Of a stretch of 53,444 nucleotides of DNA, positions 6,701-15,652 are shown in pieces. A program made the position numbers and the translations under genes. How positions within the stretch are numbered: the first letter of the stretch is position 1; each line of letters starts with the position of its first letter. Source of the DNA: Verrucomicrobiales bacterium (GTDB lineage Bacteria; Verrucomicrobiota; Verrucomicrobiia; Verrucomicrobiales; SLCJ01); contig JAGXGH010000054.1 in assembly GCA_024636835.1 (NCBI GenBank), positions 1 to 53,444 on the forward strand. Reading direction: 5' to 3'. A model generated the notes under the pieces. That model was not told where the DNA came from, did no database searches, and saw nothing but the letters and a program-made list of their open reading frames with translations.

Positions 6701-7953
6701 TCTTTCGACCCTGTAAGTTGTAAGTAGTTGATTAACAGGGAGTTTCTGGAACGTGTTTACACTCAAAATTTGTAGTATTCGGCTGAGGTTTTCCTCAATC
6801 CCGTGGGTCTTGTTCATACAGGCAACCATGAGGTAAGTGCAGACTGCGATCCATATTTGCGAGTAGACTGCGTTCTCCGTGGTGCCATAGAAGACCTTGA
6901 TTCGGAGGTTCTGCTTGATCCATTTGAAGAAAAGTTCGATCCGCCATCGGTGCCTGTAGATGGCTGCAATAGTGAGCGCAGGAAGTGCGAAGTTGTTGGT
7001 AAGGAAGGTTAATCGCTTCTTTGTCTCATCATCGAAATACCCGATTCGACGGAGACGTTCTGGGTAGCTTTTCTTTCCTTTCGTGGTGCTCAACTGGATG
7101 GTCTGGTCGCAGCGCAGTCCCGTAGATTTATCGACTGGGCGCGACTCGCAGACAGTGAACTTCATGTTCTTTTTGCTCCGGATCACGAAGTATCCTAGGG
7201 CGCAGGCGATGCGGAATAGTCGCGCAAAATCTAGGTAATCTCGGTCGAAAACATAGATGCTCCCAGCTTCAATTTGTAGCTTGTCGAGGAAGTTGACATC
7301 GTGCACAGCACCCTCTGTAAGGCTTATGAATACAGGGATAGAGCCTGTAAGATCAATTTGGGTGTGTAGCTTGATGGCAGCTTTCGTTGACTTGAATTTC
7401 GCCCATGGGAACATCGAAAGACATAGGTCGATAGTCGAGGCATCGACGGCGTAAACCATCTCGTCGATGTCGAGTCCGTTAGCGTCACCGGCGTAGAGTC
7501 GACGAGCTTTGCGGATGAGAACATGGGCAAGTGCTTCGTAAATTCTCCAGTCGCGGTGCTTGTTGGCATAAGCCAGATTCGTTCTAGTGATGTTGCCTCG
7601 GATACCCATCGCGTAGAGATGGGAGTTACCACGAAGACACGCTTCAATATCGCGCAAGCTCTCTCGGAAAGTAAGCTGCGCGAATAGCATCGCGAGGAAT
7701 TGATCGCGAGCAGACATGCCTCGACTGGTGCGTGGCATCGGGTGTAGATCCACGCAGCGGTCAAACTGTTCGCGGTGGATCATGTCAGAGACTTGGGTGA
7801 AAATCAGGCGGCCTTCATTCATGCCGCAAGATTCGGCGCGGCAGGGGGATTTTGCGAATTGGGCTCAAATGCGTCACATCAACGTTTATTCGTAACCAGC
7901 TTGCTTTCAGTGCCTTTGGTAAGCCCTTTGCTCTCTTAGCTGGACACTAGTGT
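6642..7953 (-). mobile_element. IS4-type insertion sequence
   Basis: An 18-base perfect inverted repeat, ACACTAGTGTCCAGCTAA at 6642-6659 and its complement at 7936-7953, brackets one transposase gene. Because the outer ten bases are themselves a palindrome, the true tips are ambiguous. One reading gives tips TGTCCAGCTAA and a 4-bp target duplication CTAG (6645-6648 and 7947-7950), with an element of about 1.3 kb. It sits in a cassette gene and restores that frame when excised in silico. Confidence 0.85.
6656..7822 (-). CDS. IS4 family transposase (DDE)
   Basis: Encodes 388 residues, a typical length for this IS4 subgroup. The N-terminal part (HREQFDRCVDLHPMPRTSRGMSARDQFLAMLFAQLTFRESLRDIEACL) matches the DUF4372-type domain that precedes many IS4 transposases. 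The catalytic D-D-E is visible as YAVDAST (around residue 127), YVFDRDYLDF (about 195) and the signature Y-x2-R-W-x-I-E-x-F-F-K-W-I-K (about 292-306). No frameshift or stop is seen, so it may be active. Its 3' end reaches the left inverted repeat. It catalyses cut-and-paste movement of the element. Confidence 0.93.
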   Translation of the reverse strand: MNEGRLIFTQVSDMIHREQFDRCVDLHPMPRTSRGMSARDQFLAMLFAQLTFRESLRDIEACLRGNSHLYAMGIRGNITRTNLAYANKHRDWRIYEALAHVLIRKARRLYAGDANGLDIDEMVYAVDASTIDLCLSMFPWAKFKSTKAAIKLHTQIDLTGSIPVFISLTEGAVHDVNFLDKLQIEAGSIYVFDRDYLDFARLFRIACALGYFVIRSKKNMKFTVCESRPVDKSTGLRCDQTIQLSTTKGKKSYPERLRRIGYFDDETKKRLTFLTNNFALPALTIAAIYRHRWRIELFFKWIKQNLRIKVFYGTTENAVYSQIWIAVCTYLMVACMNKTHGIEENLSRILQILSVNTFQKLPVNQLLTTYRVERSGIDKCNQLILNGF

Positions 7954-8070
7954 ATTTTCATAATCAATTGTTGCAACAGTTTCGTGTAGCAGACTTATGA
8001 ACCGCAGTGAAAAAAAACGCGAATAAAAACAGCGCTTCCGCCTGGCACTAATTTCTGATAGTTTGCGATT

Positions 8071-9128
8071 ATGCCCTCGCTTCACATTCTCACCGCTGCT
8101 GAACAGGTAGCCAATTACCTTAAGGAAGAGTTGGCTCGTGGTGTCTGGACGGCGAAAATGCCGGGAGGAGCAGCGCTTGCCCGTGAACTGGGTGTCGGCA
8201 GGATGACGGTTGATGTCGCCCTGGAACTTCTCGAAAAAGAAGGGCTGTTGATTTCACAAGGTGCGGGGCGCAGCAGAACTATATCGGAATCCACCACTGT
8301 CTCAAGCTCACTGAGAGTAGCCCTTCTGCCATTCTTGATCGGAGATTTTCGGGCTGATTACATCATGGACCTCCAGCGTCTGCTGCGCGAGGAGGGACAC
8401 ACCGTGGTATTTACCAATAACTCGATCAGTGATTTAGGAGGAAGCATAGAACGTGTTGCCAAGTTGGTTGAAGAAACTCGTGCAGACGCTTGGGTTGTCA
8501 CCGCGGGGCCAAGAGATGTGTTGTCCTGGTTCGCTGAGAGTTCCATACCGGTCTTTGCTTTGTTCGGTCGACGCCGCAAATTGCCGATTGCCGGCATAGG
8601 GCCGGACAAAGAGACCGCCTACCGATCATTGGTGCGTCACTGGTTAAACTGGGTCATCGACGCATCACCATGATCACAAGACCGTTGCGCCGCTTGCCGG
8701 AACCTGGATTTATAGAACGCGCATTCCTAGATGAATTGAAACTTTCGGGTATAAAAACAAGCTCCTACAATCTACCTGACTGGGACGGTAGAGCGGAAAG
8801 TTTGCGTGATCTATTTGAATCCATGTTGCGGTTCACCCCCCCTACCGCTGTAATCGTTGATGAGCCGCCTCTCTTCTACAGCGTGCAACATCAACTAGCT
8901 CGCCGTGGTATCCTGGCTCCGGAACATGTCTCGTTGATCTGCACAGACTGGGATCCCTATTTTGAAATGCAGCGACCATCCATCGCACACATCCAGTGGG
9001 ACAGTCGGCCTTGGGTAAAGCGCGTGACTCGCTGGGTAAATGGTCTTAGCAAAGGAAACGACGACCACCGCCAAACGTTTACCAAAGCCGAGTATATCAA
9101 AGGCGGTAGCGTTGGACGAGCACCTTGA
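8071..9128 (+). pseudogene. XylR-type GntR/LacI hybrid regulator, frameshifted
   Basis: The first frame (8071-8673) holds an N-terminal GntR-like winged helix (residues 1-70, PGGAALARELGVGRMTVDVALELLEKEGLLISQGAG) and the start of a LacI-type sugar-binding domain. The second (8670-9128) holds the rest (FIERAFLDELKLSGIKTSSYNLPDWDG, TPPTAVIVDEP, PEHVSLICTDWDPYF, IAHIQWDSRPW). The paralogue at 51869-52948 is continuous across the break, reading GHSRIVMM where this locus gives GHRRITMI only after a shift. One extra A in TTAAACTGGG (8647-8656) would give W-L-K-L-G-H-R-R-I and restore one gene. The adjacent alpha-galactosidase is the likely target. A real pseudogene and a base-calling error are both possible. 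Confidence 0.85.
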
Positions 9129-9163
9129 TAAATGCTTCAGTATAGTCGAACAATAAGCAACTC

Positions 9164-11119
9164 ATGAGATTTACAAAAACAACCATTTCGCTCTTGGTCA
9201 TGCTGCTGCTCAGCATCGAGTGCTACTCCGCTCCTTTGTCCCATCAGTGGGAAGATTGCAGTGTGAAGTTTGATGGCCAGAAACTGGAAATCAGCAACTC
9301 GCTCATCCACCGCACTTGGCAGCTTGGAGAAGAGCTGATCCCTCAAAAGCTCACCGACCTGCAATCCAAAGTCGAGTGGATCAATCCCACCGATGTTGTG
9401 AAATCATCCAAAAATTGGACCGTCACGATCCAGACATCGAAAAGCAAATTCGTAGAAGAGGAATCGCTGCAAGTGAACCTTGAGCGTAAGGATAACGGAA
9501 AAACCTACCGCATCCGCGTTTTTCCCAACACACCGGCAGTCGAAGTGGAACAACTCAGCAAGCCGGAGTCAGGACCGGATGCGCTGGTCGATCAGTTGGC
9601 ACTTTCCGACAGCAGTGATCTGGTTTTCACCAATGTGGAACTGAAAGACCATACAGATAGCAACCACAAGGGCCTGGTCTTTCCTAAAGAATTCAAGCTG
9701 ACCACCCCGTTTACATCGAGTGGCAACATCGCATTTGTTGAGAATTGCGACACACAGAACGGTTTACTCTTTATCAAGATCGCCCCCCTTCCCCACGCCC
9801 GTGCCAGTAAGACCGACCACGATTTCTCCTGGGATGGCAAAACCCTTTATTGGAAAGGGCCCGGCTATAACTCCATCAGCAAGCACGGATACCCATGCGC
9901 CGTCATTTGTTATTCAGGAGGCCGAGCAGGACGCATTGCCGCGAGTCAGAAATACCAGCGGGCTCTACGCCGCTATGTTCCGGGACGCGATGGTCAGCTC
10001 TTGAGCAACACCTGGGGAGACCGCAGCAGGGATGCAAAAATCAGTGAGGAGTTCCTCAAAACAGAAATCATCGCTGGAGAGAAATTCGGGATCGATGTGA
10101 TGCAGGTCGACGATGGCTGGCAGCGTGGCACCACGCAGAACTCAGCGGTCGCGCGCTCGAAGTCCGGCGTCTGGTCCGGTTTTTGGAAAGCCGATCCGAA
10201 TTTCTGGTCGCCGCATGAAGAACGCCTGCCCAACGGACTGGATCCCGTTGCCGCTTCGGCAAGCAAGCACGGGCTGAAACTTGGCATCTGGTATGCACCG
10301 GATTCCGATGATGATTTTGGCAACTGGGAACGGGACGCTGACCGAATTCTCGAACTCCATCGCGACCACAGTGTGACTTACTTCAAGCTCGATTCCATTG
10401 TTATGGAAACGGAGATTGCAGAACACCGCGTCTCTCAACTCATGAACAAGGTCATCGAGGAATCGAAAGGCGAAGTCGTCATTGATCTGGATGTCACTGC
10501 GGGCGTTCGCCCTGGTTATCTCGGAGCCATTTCCGTGGGCACTGTGTTTGTCGAAAACCGCTACACCGATTGGGGCAGTTATTGGCCGAATAAAACGTTG
10601 CGTAACTTCTGGCAACTGAGCGAATTCATCGACCCCATCCGCCTCCGGATGGAATTCCTGAACAACTTCCGAAACATCGAAAAATACAAGGGCGCAGATC
10701 AAGCACCTTCGACCTACCCTCCTGCTTACCTCTTTGCCTCGGTGATGTTTTCCTCACCACTTGCCTGGTTCGAGGTCTCAGAGCTGCCGGAAAAATTCAG
10801 TCAGGAGGTGGCGCCACTGGTGAAAGTTTGGAAAGAGCACCGGGTGAACATTCACCAAGGTGATATGATCCCTATCGGAGATGTGCCGGACGGGACGAGC
10901 TGGACCGGTTTCTGCTCCATCGCCAAAGACAGAAAGTCCGGATACGCGGTAGTTTTCCGCGAGCTGAATGATCAATCCACGGCAAGCATCGACCTTCCGT
11001 TTATCGATACAGATAAAGAAATCGAGGTGCTTTCCGGCGATGGCAAGGCATCGCTGAAAAACGGAAAGCTAGAGGTGGAGCTAGCCAAACCACGTAGCTA
11101 TCTCTTTGTGAAATTCTAA
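9164..11119 (+). CDS. Secreted GH36/GH27-like alpha-galactosidase
   Basis: Encodes 651 residues. A Sec signal peptide covers about residues 1-22 (TISLLVMLLLSIECYSA). An N-terminal beta-sandwich of about 250 residues precedes a TIM barrel of clan GH-D type: FGIDVMQVDDGWQRG (about 303-317), LGIWYAPDSD (about 370), and YFKLDSIV (about 405), where the aspartate is the expected nucleophile. The region DLDVTAGVRPGY (about 446) corresponds to the acid/base segment. Such enzymes hydrolyse terminal alpha-galactosides, here outside the cytoplasm. It lies 35 bases behind the broken XylR-type regulator. A terminator-like hairpin follows at 11209-11239. Confidence 0.85.
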   Translation: MRFTKTTISLLVMLLLSIECYSAPLSHQWEDCSVKFDGQKLEISNSLIHRTWQLGEELIPQKLTDLQSKVEWINPTDVVKSSKNWTVTIQTSKSKFVEEESLQVNLERKDNGKTYRIRVFPNTPAVEVEQLSKPESGPDALVDQLALSDSSDLVFTNVELKDHTDSNHKGLVFPKEFKLTTPFTSSGNIAFVENCDTQNGLLFIKIAPLPHARASKTDHDFSWDGKTLYWKGPGYNSISKHGYPCAVICYSGGRAGRIAASQKYQRALRRYVPGRDGQLLSNTWGDRSRDAKISEEFLKTEIIAGEKFGIDVMQVDDGWQRGTTQNSAVARSKSGVWSGFWKADPNFWSPHEERLPNGLDPVAASASKHGLKLGIWYAPDSDDDFGNWERDADRILELHRDHSVTYFKLDSIVMETEIAEHRVSQLMNKVIEESKGEVVIDLDVTAGVRPGYLGAISVGTVFVENRYTDWGSYWPNKTLRNFWQLSEFIDPIRLRMEFLNNFRNIEKYKGADQAPSTYPPAYLFASVMFSSPLAWFEVSELPEKFSQEVAPLVKVWKEHRVNIHQGDMIPIGDVPDGTSWTGFCSIAKDRKSGYAVVFRELNDQSTASIDLPFIDTDKEIEVLSGDGKASLKNGKLEVELAKPRSYLFVKF

Positions 11120-11204
11120 TCGAGAGTATGGACGCAGCTCCATGAATACAACTCTTGGTTACATGAGCATTTGCTTGCACGATCAGGCTAAACCAATGGG
11201 CACT

Positions 11205-11239
11205 AAAAAACCACTCCCCGTATGACGGAGAGTGTGGTT
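11205..11239 (-). terminator. Rho-independent terminator (minus strand)
   Basis: The stem AACCAC..TCCCCG / CGGAGAGTGTGGTT with loop TATGA is followed on the minus strand by TTTTTT (complement of 11205-11210). It suits the minus-strand PEP-CTERM gene ending at 11269. The hairpin may also stop + strand transcripts from the alpha-galactosidase, but no T-run is seen in that direction. Confidence 0.7.
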
Positions 11240-11268
11240 ATATTGATACTTGATTTTTCGAGGCAGAA

Positions 11269-11680
11269 TTACATGCGTCGACGGAGAATCAAGGCGAGTC
11301 CGCCAAGACCAAGAAGAGCGGTGGTGGTGGGCTCGGGGACCGGGGTGAAAGTGCCCGACAGAACCGGGCGAGAACCTACGGTTGCAAACTCTGAGGTGTA
11401 TGCATCCCAACCGTTGTCGGTGGTTCCGATGAAAGCCCAGCCGTTATTTGCGGCACCGGCAGACCATGCCTGCAAACTGGCAGTCACATCCCATGTTCCA
11501 ACTGCACCTTTAGCTAGACTGTCACCACCAAGATCGTCGGCGGTATTGTTGTAATTACTTGAAGCAACAGTTATGCCTCTGGCATAGGTGCCAAAATCGT
11601 CGCTCGTGTTTAAAGGAGCTGAAGCGTCGAAAGTATCCCAAGAGACGGTGCTTTGGCTCCAGCCAACCAACATCCGGTGA
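11269..11680 (-). pseudogene. PEP-CTERM protein, 5'-truncated
   Basis: The reading frame from HRMLVGWSQSTVSWDTF to the C-terminus carries a domain ending in WDVTASLQAWSAGAANNGWAFIGT, which looks like the C-terminal part of a DNRLRE-type beta-sandwich. A PEP-CTERM sorting signal follows: VPEPTTTALLGLGG then a short hydrophobic stretch and RRRM. Proteins of this kind are exported and anchored by an exosortase-type system. The N-terminal half and signal peptide are missing: upstream of about 11680 the sequence is a flavoprotein gene on the opposite strand, so the frame beyond that point is spurious. Confidence 0.8.
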
Positions 11681-12696
11681 ACTGCGCGGCGCTTTCCACC
11701 ACTGGCAACCCACCGACACCATAGCCTGGTTCGCGGCACGGGGCGTCACGCTGAAGACCGAACCGGATGGACGGATGTTTCCCGACACCGACAGCTCACA
11801 GACCATCATCGACTGTTTCCTGACTGCCGCACGCAATGCCGGGGTGATCCTGAAAACCGGAACCGCGATCAAGGATCTTGTGATTGAGGACGAAGGCTCT
11901 TTCCGCATCGATCTGGACAACGGAACCGGCATCCGTGCCGACAAGGTCTGCGTCACCTCGGGCTCGCTCAAAAGCTCTCCCCTCACCCGCGCCATCGGGT
12001 CTCTCGGGCACTCGGTCGAGCCATTGGTCCCCTCTCTGTTCGCATCCGATGTCTCCGACCCACTGCTCGAAGGGCTGGCGGGTTTGTCCGTCCAGAACGC
12101 GAGTGTGAAAACCATCCCGAAAAGCCCGCCGCAAACCGGCCCCGTCCTGATCACCCACCGGGGCTTCAGCGGGCCGGCGATCCTGCGGCTTTCCGCATGG
12201 GAGGCGCGCACTCTCCAGGCACAGGACTACCGCTTCGGGATTTCCATCAACTGGCTCGGCAACACCCGTCCGGAAGAGCTTCGATCCACCTTCGCCTCCT
12301 TCCGCGCCGAATCCGGAAAAGCCCTCGTCAAAAACCGCATCCCCGGAGAAATCCCCCTGCCGCCTTTGGGAGCGGCTCGTTGAGACCTCAGGCATTTCCC
12401 CAGAAATCCAGTGGTCGCAGCTCACCAAGGAAAAGGAAAATACCTTGATCCGCGAGATCACCAAAGGGCGCTACGAAGTTCAGGGCAAGACCACGAACAA
12501 AGACGAATTCGTCACCTGTGGCGGAGTGCGCTTGAAGGAAATCGACTTCCGCACCATGGAGAGCAAGCTCGTCCCCGGCCTCCACTTCGCCGGCGAATGC
12601 CTCGACATCGATGGCATCACCGGCGGTTTCAATTTCCAGGCCGCCTGGACCGGAGGCCGCATCGCCGGGCTGGCGATGGTGCGGGATCCTCACTGA
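11675..12696 (+). pseudogene. BaiN/HI0933-type flavoprotein, truncated and frameshifted
   Basis: Coding matches start abruptly with SGELRGAFHHWQPTDTIAWFAARGV and continue with DGRMFPDTDSSQTIIDCFL, then the C-terminal FAGECLDIDGITGGFNFQAAWTGGRIAG that binds FAD in this family. The N-terminal Rossmann FAD-binding segment (GxGxxG, roughly 85 residues) is absent. A frame change at about 12355-12362 separates EIPLPP from LWERLVETSGISPEI. Family members are cytoplasmic NAD(P)/FAD-dependent oxidoreductases of about 400 residues. With two independent lesions this copy is non-functional. Its stop overlaps the convergent phosphoesterase gene by 7 bases. Confidence 0.88.
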
Positions 12697-15551
12697 CTTT
12701 CAGTAATCTGAATCCGGTAGAAATGCCGGTCACCCTCCTTCGGCATGGTCCAATTGAGTGGAGCGCCTTCGTCAACCCAGTCCATCAGATCATCGCTTTT
12801 CCGCATCTGGAGATCGAGGCTCACATCGCCGCCGTCGACCCGGAAGGTGGTCGCGGGGCTCAGATCCATGATCATCTGCTCGGTGAAGAGTTCGAAGGAG
12901 GCCGGATCTGCCTGTATCATGGAAATCGTCCCCGCATCGCTCCGCAAGGGGTCGGTTCCCGCGGCGATCTCCTCGGCATCACCGATACCGTCACCGTCGC
13001 TGTCCGCCTTGTCGGAGTGCGTGCCGTAAATGACGAACTCGTCGTAGTTGTTCACCCCGTCGCTATCGGTATCGTAATCGGGGTCGTAGTAATCGAGCAC
13101 ACCGTCACTGTCGGCGTCCGCCGCGCCCAGCGGCAGGACGAAGTTGAACTGGTGGTCCGACGAAGTGAGGAAGCTGTCGTAGACCGGTGAGTAGGAGCTC
13201 ACTTCCACAGTCTGCCCGTCTGGTTGGAACTCAAGCAAACGCAGGTAGCCGTCACCACCGAGGTTGCGCGTCTGGTAGTTGATCAGCATCTGGTGGACGG
13301 GGTCGCCGTCGAGATTGTTTTCGAGGAGGTAACCGGTGCCGTCGTTGAGCACGTGGCCGTTGAAGGTCATGCAGAAGTTGTAGTCCTTGACGAACTTGTC
13401 CCACAGTTCCTGGCCGTCGTTGACCCCGCCGGGGGTGCTATAGCTATGCGGGTTCCAGCTCTGGCTGGATCCCTTTGTGGCCCAATCGTAACGGGTATCG
13501 TCATAATACATGTAAGCGTGAGTGACGAGAATCCCCTTGCGCGTCGGATATTGGTCATAAATCCCGCGTGCCCAGGCAATCGTCGAGTCACGGGGCCCCC
13601 ACTCGAGGTTGAAGATGATCCACTCCGTGCCTCCCGCCTCGAAGAGGTGGTAGGTGTTGTCCAACTTGCCCAGCTCCATGGCTCCGCCGAAAGTCGGCCG
13701 CACCGACGTCTCCGCGTAGGAAAAATAGTCGTTCATCAGGGTATCGCGGGTCGCGGCATTCCCGCCGGGACCGTAGTCGTGGTTGCCCCCCGCGATGGCG
13801 TAGGGCACCGCCCCGTCCAGCACGCCCATGGAGGCTCGGGCACGGCCCCATTGGAGCTCGTTATTATTGTTCACAATGTCCCCGAGATGCAGCACGTAGC
13901 GGATGTTGCGGCGCCGCACGTTGTCGCGGATCCAGGCTGTCTGGGAGCCATAGATGCCGGGGTAGTTAAGCGCATACACCTGGGTGTCAGGCAGCACCAC
14001 CAGGGTCCAGGCTCCGGGCGCGACGCCGCCCTCCGGAGGAGCCGCAGGCACCAGGAAGTTCCAGCCCGTATCGTCGGTGATGCCGGCAAAGGGATTGCCG
14101 ACAAGGTCTTCGATCGCATCACTGCTGATCCTCACCGCGTAGCTGGTGCCGTCATCAAGATCAGCGGAGGGGTTGATTGTCAGGACTGTGTCCGAGACCG
14201 ACACCCGCGCATCCGGCAGACTGATGACGGTGTCGGGCCCTGAGCTCAGGTTCCGGATCGTTACGCTTCCGGCTCCGGTCGCAACCACTGGCTCGTCGAA
14301 GGTCGCGACCAGATTCGCGGCAGGATCGGCATTGGAGCTGCCGTCCACGGGCACCGTGGAAGCGATCAGGGGCGCTGCAGTGTCGAGTTCGGTCACTGTC
14401 ATGAAATTCCAGACTTCGTCATCGGAAACACCTGCGAACGCATCCCCGGACACATCCACCAACGCATCAGCGCTGATCCGGACCGCATAGTTCGTGTTCA
14501 AGGAGAGATCCGCCGTGGGGTTGATCGTTACATCGGCCCCTGAGACCGATACCTGGTCGTCCGGAAGGCTGATCGTTACGTCGGAACCCGCTCCGAGAGT
14601 CAGGTTCCGGATTGTCACGGTGCCGGTGCCGGTCAATGCCATCGGCTCGCCAAAGGTCGCCACCAGATCGGAGGAAAGCGCTACATCGCCCGCTCCGTCC
14701 GCCGGACTCAGGCCTATGATATTCGGTGGCGTGCCGGAAGTGGACGGTGAGGCGAGCACCTGAACCTCGCCCTGGGTGAGGACGTGGTCATAGTAGCGAA
14801 CGTCGTCGATCATGCCGGGGAAATGGCGGGTGGTTGTGTTATTATCATCAGTATATCGACCAATCGTGGCGTTGGGCCAAACCAATGCCCCGTCGCCCAC
14901 GCTTGCGATGTTGATCGTTGGGCCTGCAACCCCATTCACATAGGTGATCGCCTGATTGTTCACACGGTCATAAGTGATGGCGATGTGCGTCCATACCCCA
15001 TTAGCCACCGCCGTGTTTCCGACCACCGTGACCTGGGTATCGGCCCCATCGCCTTCGACGAAGCCAACGACGTAGCCAGTGGCATCATCGATCCCGAGCG
15101 TCATCGTCGGGTTGTCGCCGCTTTGCCCAAGCCCAATCACATAGGCACCGCTGGAGGCGTTGCCGTTGTCTGTGCTGCGATTGATCCACGCGGCGAAGGT
15201 GGCGCCAGCATTTGCGGCAAGCGTGGGAATCGCGATAGTCGAGTTGATATTGACCCCGGAGCCGGTTGTTCCCGTGGTCCATAGTTGCCCTGAATAGACG
15301 TTGCCACGTGTGGGATCCGATACAATCGCGGCTGTTCCTTCCAATGTCCCCGAGCGGCCGTTGCCTGAGGAGTCGGCGGACACTCCGCCTGGCGCGGATT
15401 CAAATTTCCAGAAACCCACCAAGTCGGCAGAGGCGTTTTGCATCGACAGCGAAGCGATCACACCTGCGATCATACTGGATACGGAATAGCGGACTGCACG
15501 GCGCGTGCGCATAGCCCCCATCAAGGACAAAAGGCTGGCATTGGTTTCCAT
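12690..15551 (-). CDS. Exported LamG / Ig-like / metallophosphoesterase protein
   Basis: Encodes 953 residues. A signal peptide (to about residue 42, ...QNASA) precedes a LamG concanavalin-like domain (about 43-268) and two Big_5-type Ig-like domains (about 280-390 and 392-500, each with SPADGAGDVALSSDLVATF- or STVPVDGSSNADPAANLVATF-like starts). A calcineurin-type phosphoesterase follows (about 510-780), with LPDTQVYA, HLGDIVNNN, GGNHDYG, VTHAYMYYD and FNGHVLND supplying the metal ligands. The C-terminal part (about 790-860) has DSDGV/DSDGDGIGD calcium-binding repeats. It is presumably a secreted or cell-surface phosphoesterase that binds glycan. Its LamG is nearly identical in DNA to that of the next gene upstream. 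A terminator lies only 20 bases before its start. Confidence 0.85.
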   Translation of the reverse strand: METNASLLSLMGAMRTRRAVRYSVSSMIAGVIASLSMQNASADLVGFWKFESAPGGVSADSSGNGRSGTLEGTAAIVSDPTRGNVYSGQLWTTGTTGSGVNINSTIAIPTLAANAGATFAAWINRSTDNGNASSGAYVIGLGQSGDNPTMTLGIDDATGYVVGFVEGDGADTQVTVVGNTAVANGVWTHIAITYDRVNNQAITYVNGVAGPTINIASVGDGALVWPNATIGRYTDDNNTTTRHFPGMIDDVRYYDHVLTQGEVQVLASPSTSGTPPNIIGLSPADGAGDVALSSDLVATFGEPMALTGTGTVTIRNLTLGAGSDVTISLPDDQVSVSGADVTINPTADLSLNTNYAVRISADALVDVSGDAFAGVSDDEVWNFMTVTELDTAAPLIASTVPVDGSSNADPAANLVATFDEPVVATGAGSVTIRNLSSGPDTVISLPDARVSVSDTVLTINPSADLDDGTSYAVRISSDAIEDLVGNPFAGITDDTGWNFLVPAAPPEGGVAPGAWTLVVLPDTQVYALNYPGIYGSQTAWIRDNVRRRNIRYVLHLGDIVNNNNELQWGRARASMGVLDGAVPYAIAGGNHDYGPGGNAATRDTLMNDYFSYAETSVRPTFGGAMELGKLDNTYHLFEAGGTEWIIFNLEWGPRDSTIAWARGIYDQYPTRKGILVTHAYMYYDDTRYDWATKGSSQSWNPHSYSTPGGVNDGQELWDKFVKDYNFCMTFNGHVLNDGTGYLLENNLDGDPVHQMLINYQTRNLGGDGYLRLLEFQPDGQTVEVSSYSPVYDSFLTSSDHQFNFVLPLGAADADSDGVLDYYDPDYDTDSDGVNNYDEFVIYGTHSDKADSDGDGIGDAEEIAAGTDPLRSDAGTISMIQADPASFELFTEQMIMDLSPATTFRVDGGDVSLDLQMRKSDDLMDWVDEGAPLNWTMPKEGDRHFYRIQITESQ
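14787..15406 (-). repeat. LamG-encoding direct repeat, copy 1
   Basis: Aligns without gaps to 15758-16377 (constant offset of 971 bases), with only scattered substitutions over most of its length and more at the right end. The boundaries match the LamG domain rather than the whole genes. Confidence 0.9.
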
Positions 15552-15571
15552 GAATTTGGTGAATGCTTATC

Positions 15572-15615
15572 AAAAAAGAGCGGGGCAATGCTCAGAATTG
15601 ACACTGCCTCGCTCT
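15572..15615 (-). terminator. Strong rho-independent terminator in an intergenic leader
   Basis: On the minus strand, AGAGCGAGGCA and TGCCCCGCTCT form an 11-bp stem with one mismatch, around a 17-base loop, followed by TTTTTTG. It lies 38 bases after the stop of the LamG PEP-CTERM gene and ends 20 bases before the ATG of the phosphoesterase gene. Confidence 0.85.
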
Positions 15616-15652
15616 GAAAAGCGCGTATTGGTTTCGATCCAACAAATACCGC

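Larger units (their letters stand above)
1..7963 (+). mobile_element. Integron gene-cassette array (no integrase in window)
   Basis: A run of short, same-strand genes alternates with imperfect palindromes laid out like attC sites: a left core ending in AAC, a right core GTTRRRY or close variant, and inner arms that pair with a few unpaired bases. Twelve such sites are listed individually below. In an integron, a tyrosine integrase recombines attC sites between G and TT of the right core, so each cassette here runs from one GTT to the next. The right core lies 12-18 bases before most start codons, which leaves no room for private promoters, so expression must come from an upstream promoter or read-through. 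The region is visibly richer in A/T than the rest of the window. The left end is cut by the window; the right end is disturbed by an IS insertion and no attC is recognisable beyond 7963. Confidence 0.85.

Noticed and set aside
11269..11739. Single 156-codon PEP-CTERM gene
   Set aside because: The first part is antisense to the flavoprotein fragment; similarity to exported proteins starts only near HRMLVGW, so it is a truncated gene.
12411..13190. Plus-strand 259-codon frame opposite the phosphoesterase
   Set aside because: Mixes part of the flavoprotein region in a wrong frame with the antisense of the phosphoesterase; low-complexity composition from GC-rich coding DNA.
13224..14243. Plus-strand 339-codon frame opposite the phosphoesterase gene
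   Set aside because: Composition (V, E, H-rich runs) is typical of antisense of a GC-rich gene, and the minus-strand protein has all metallophosphoesterase motifs.
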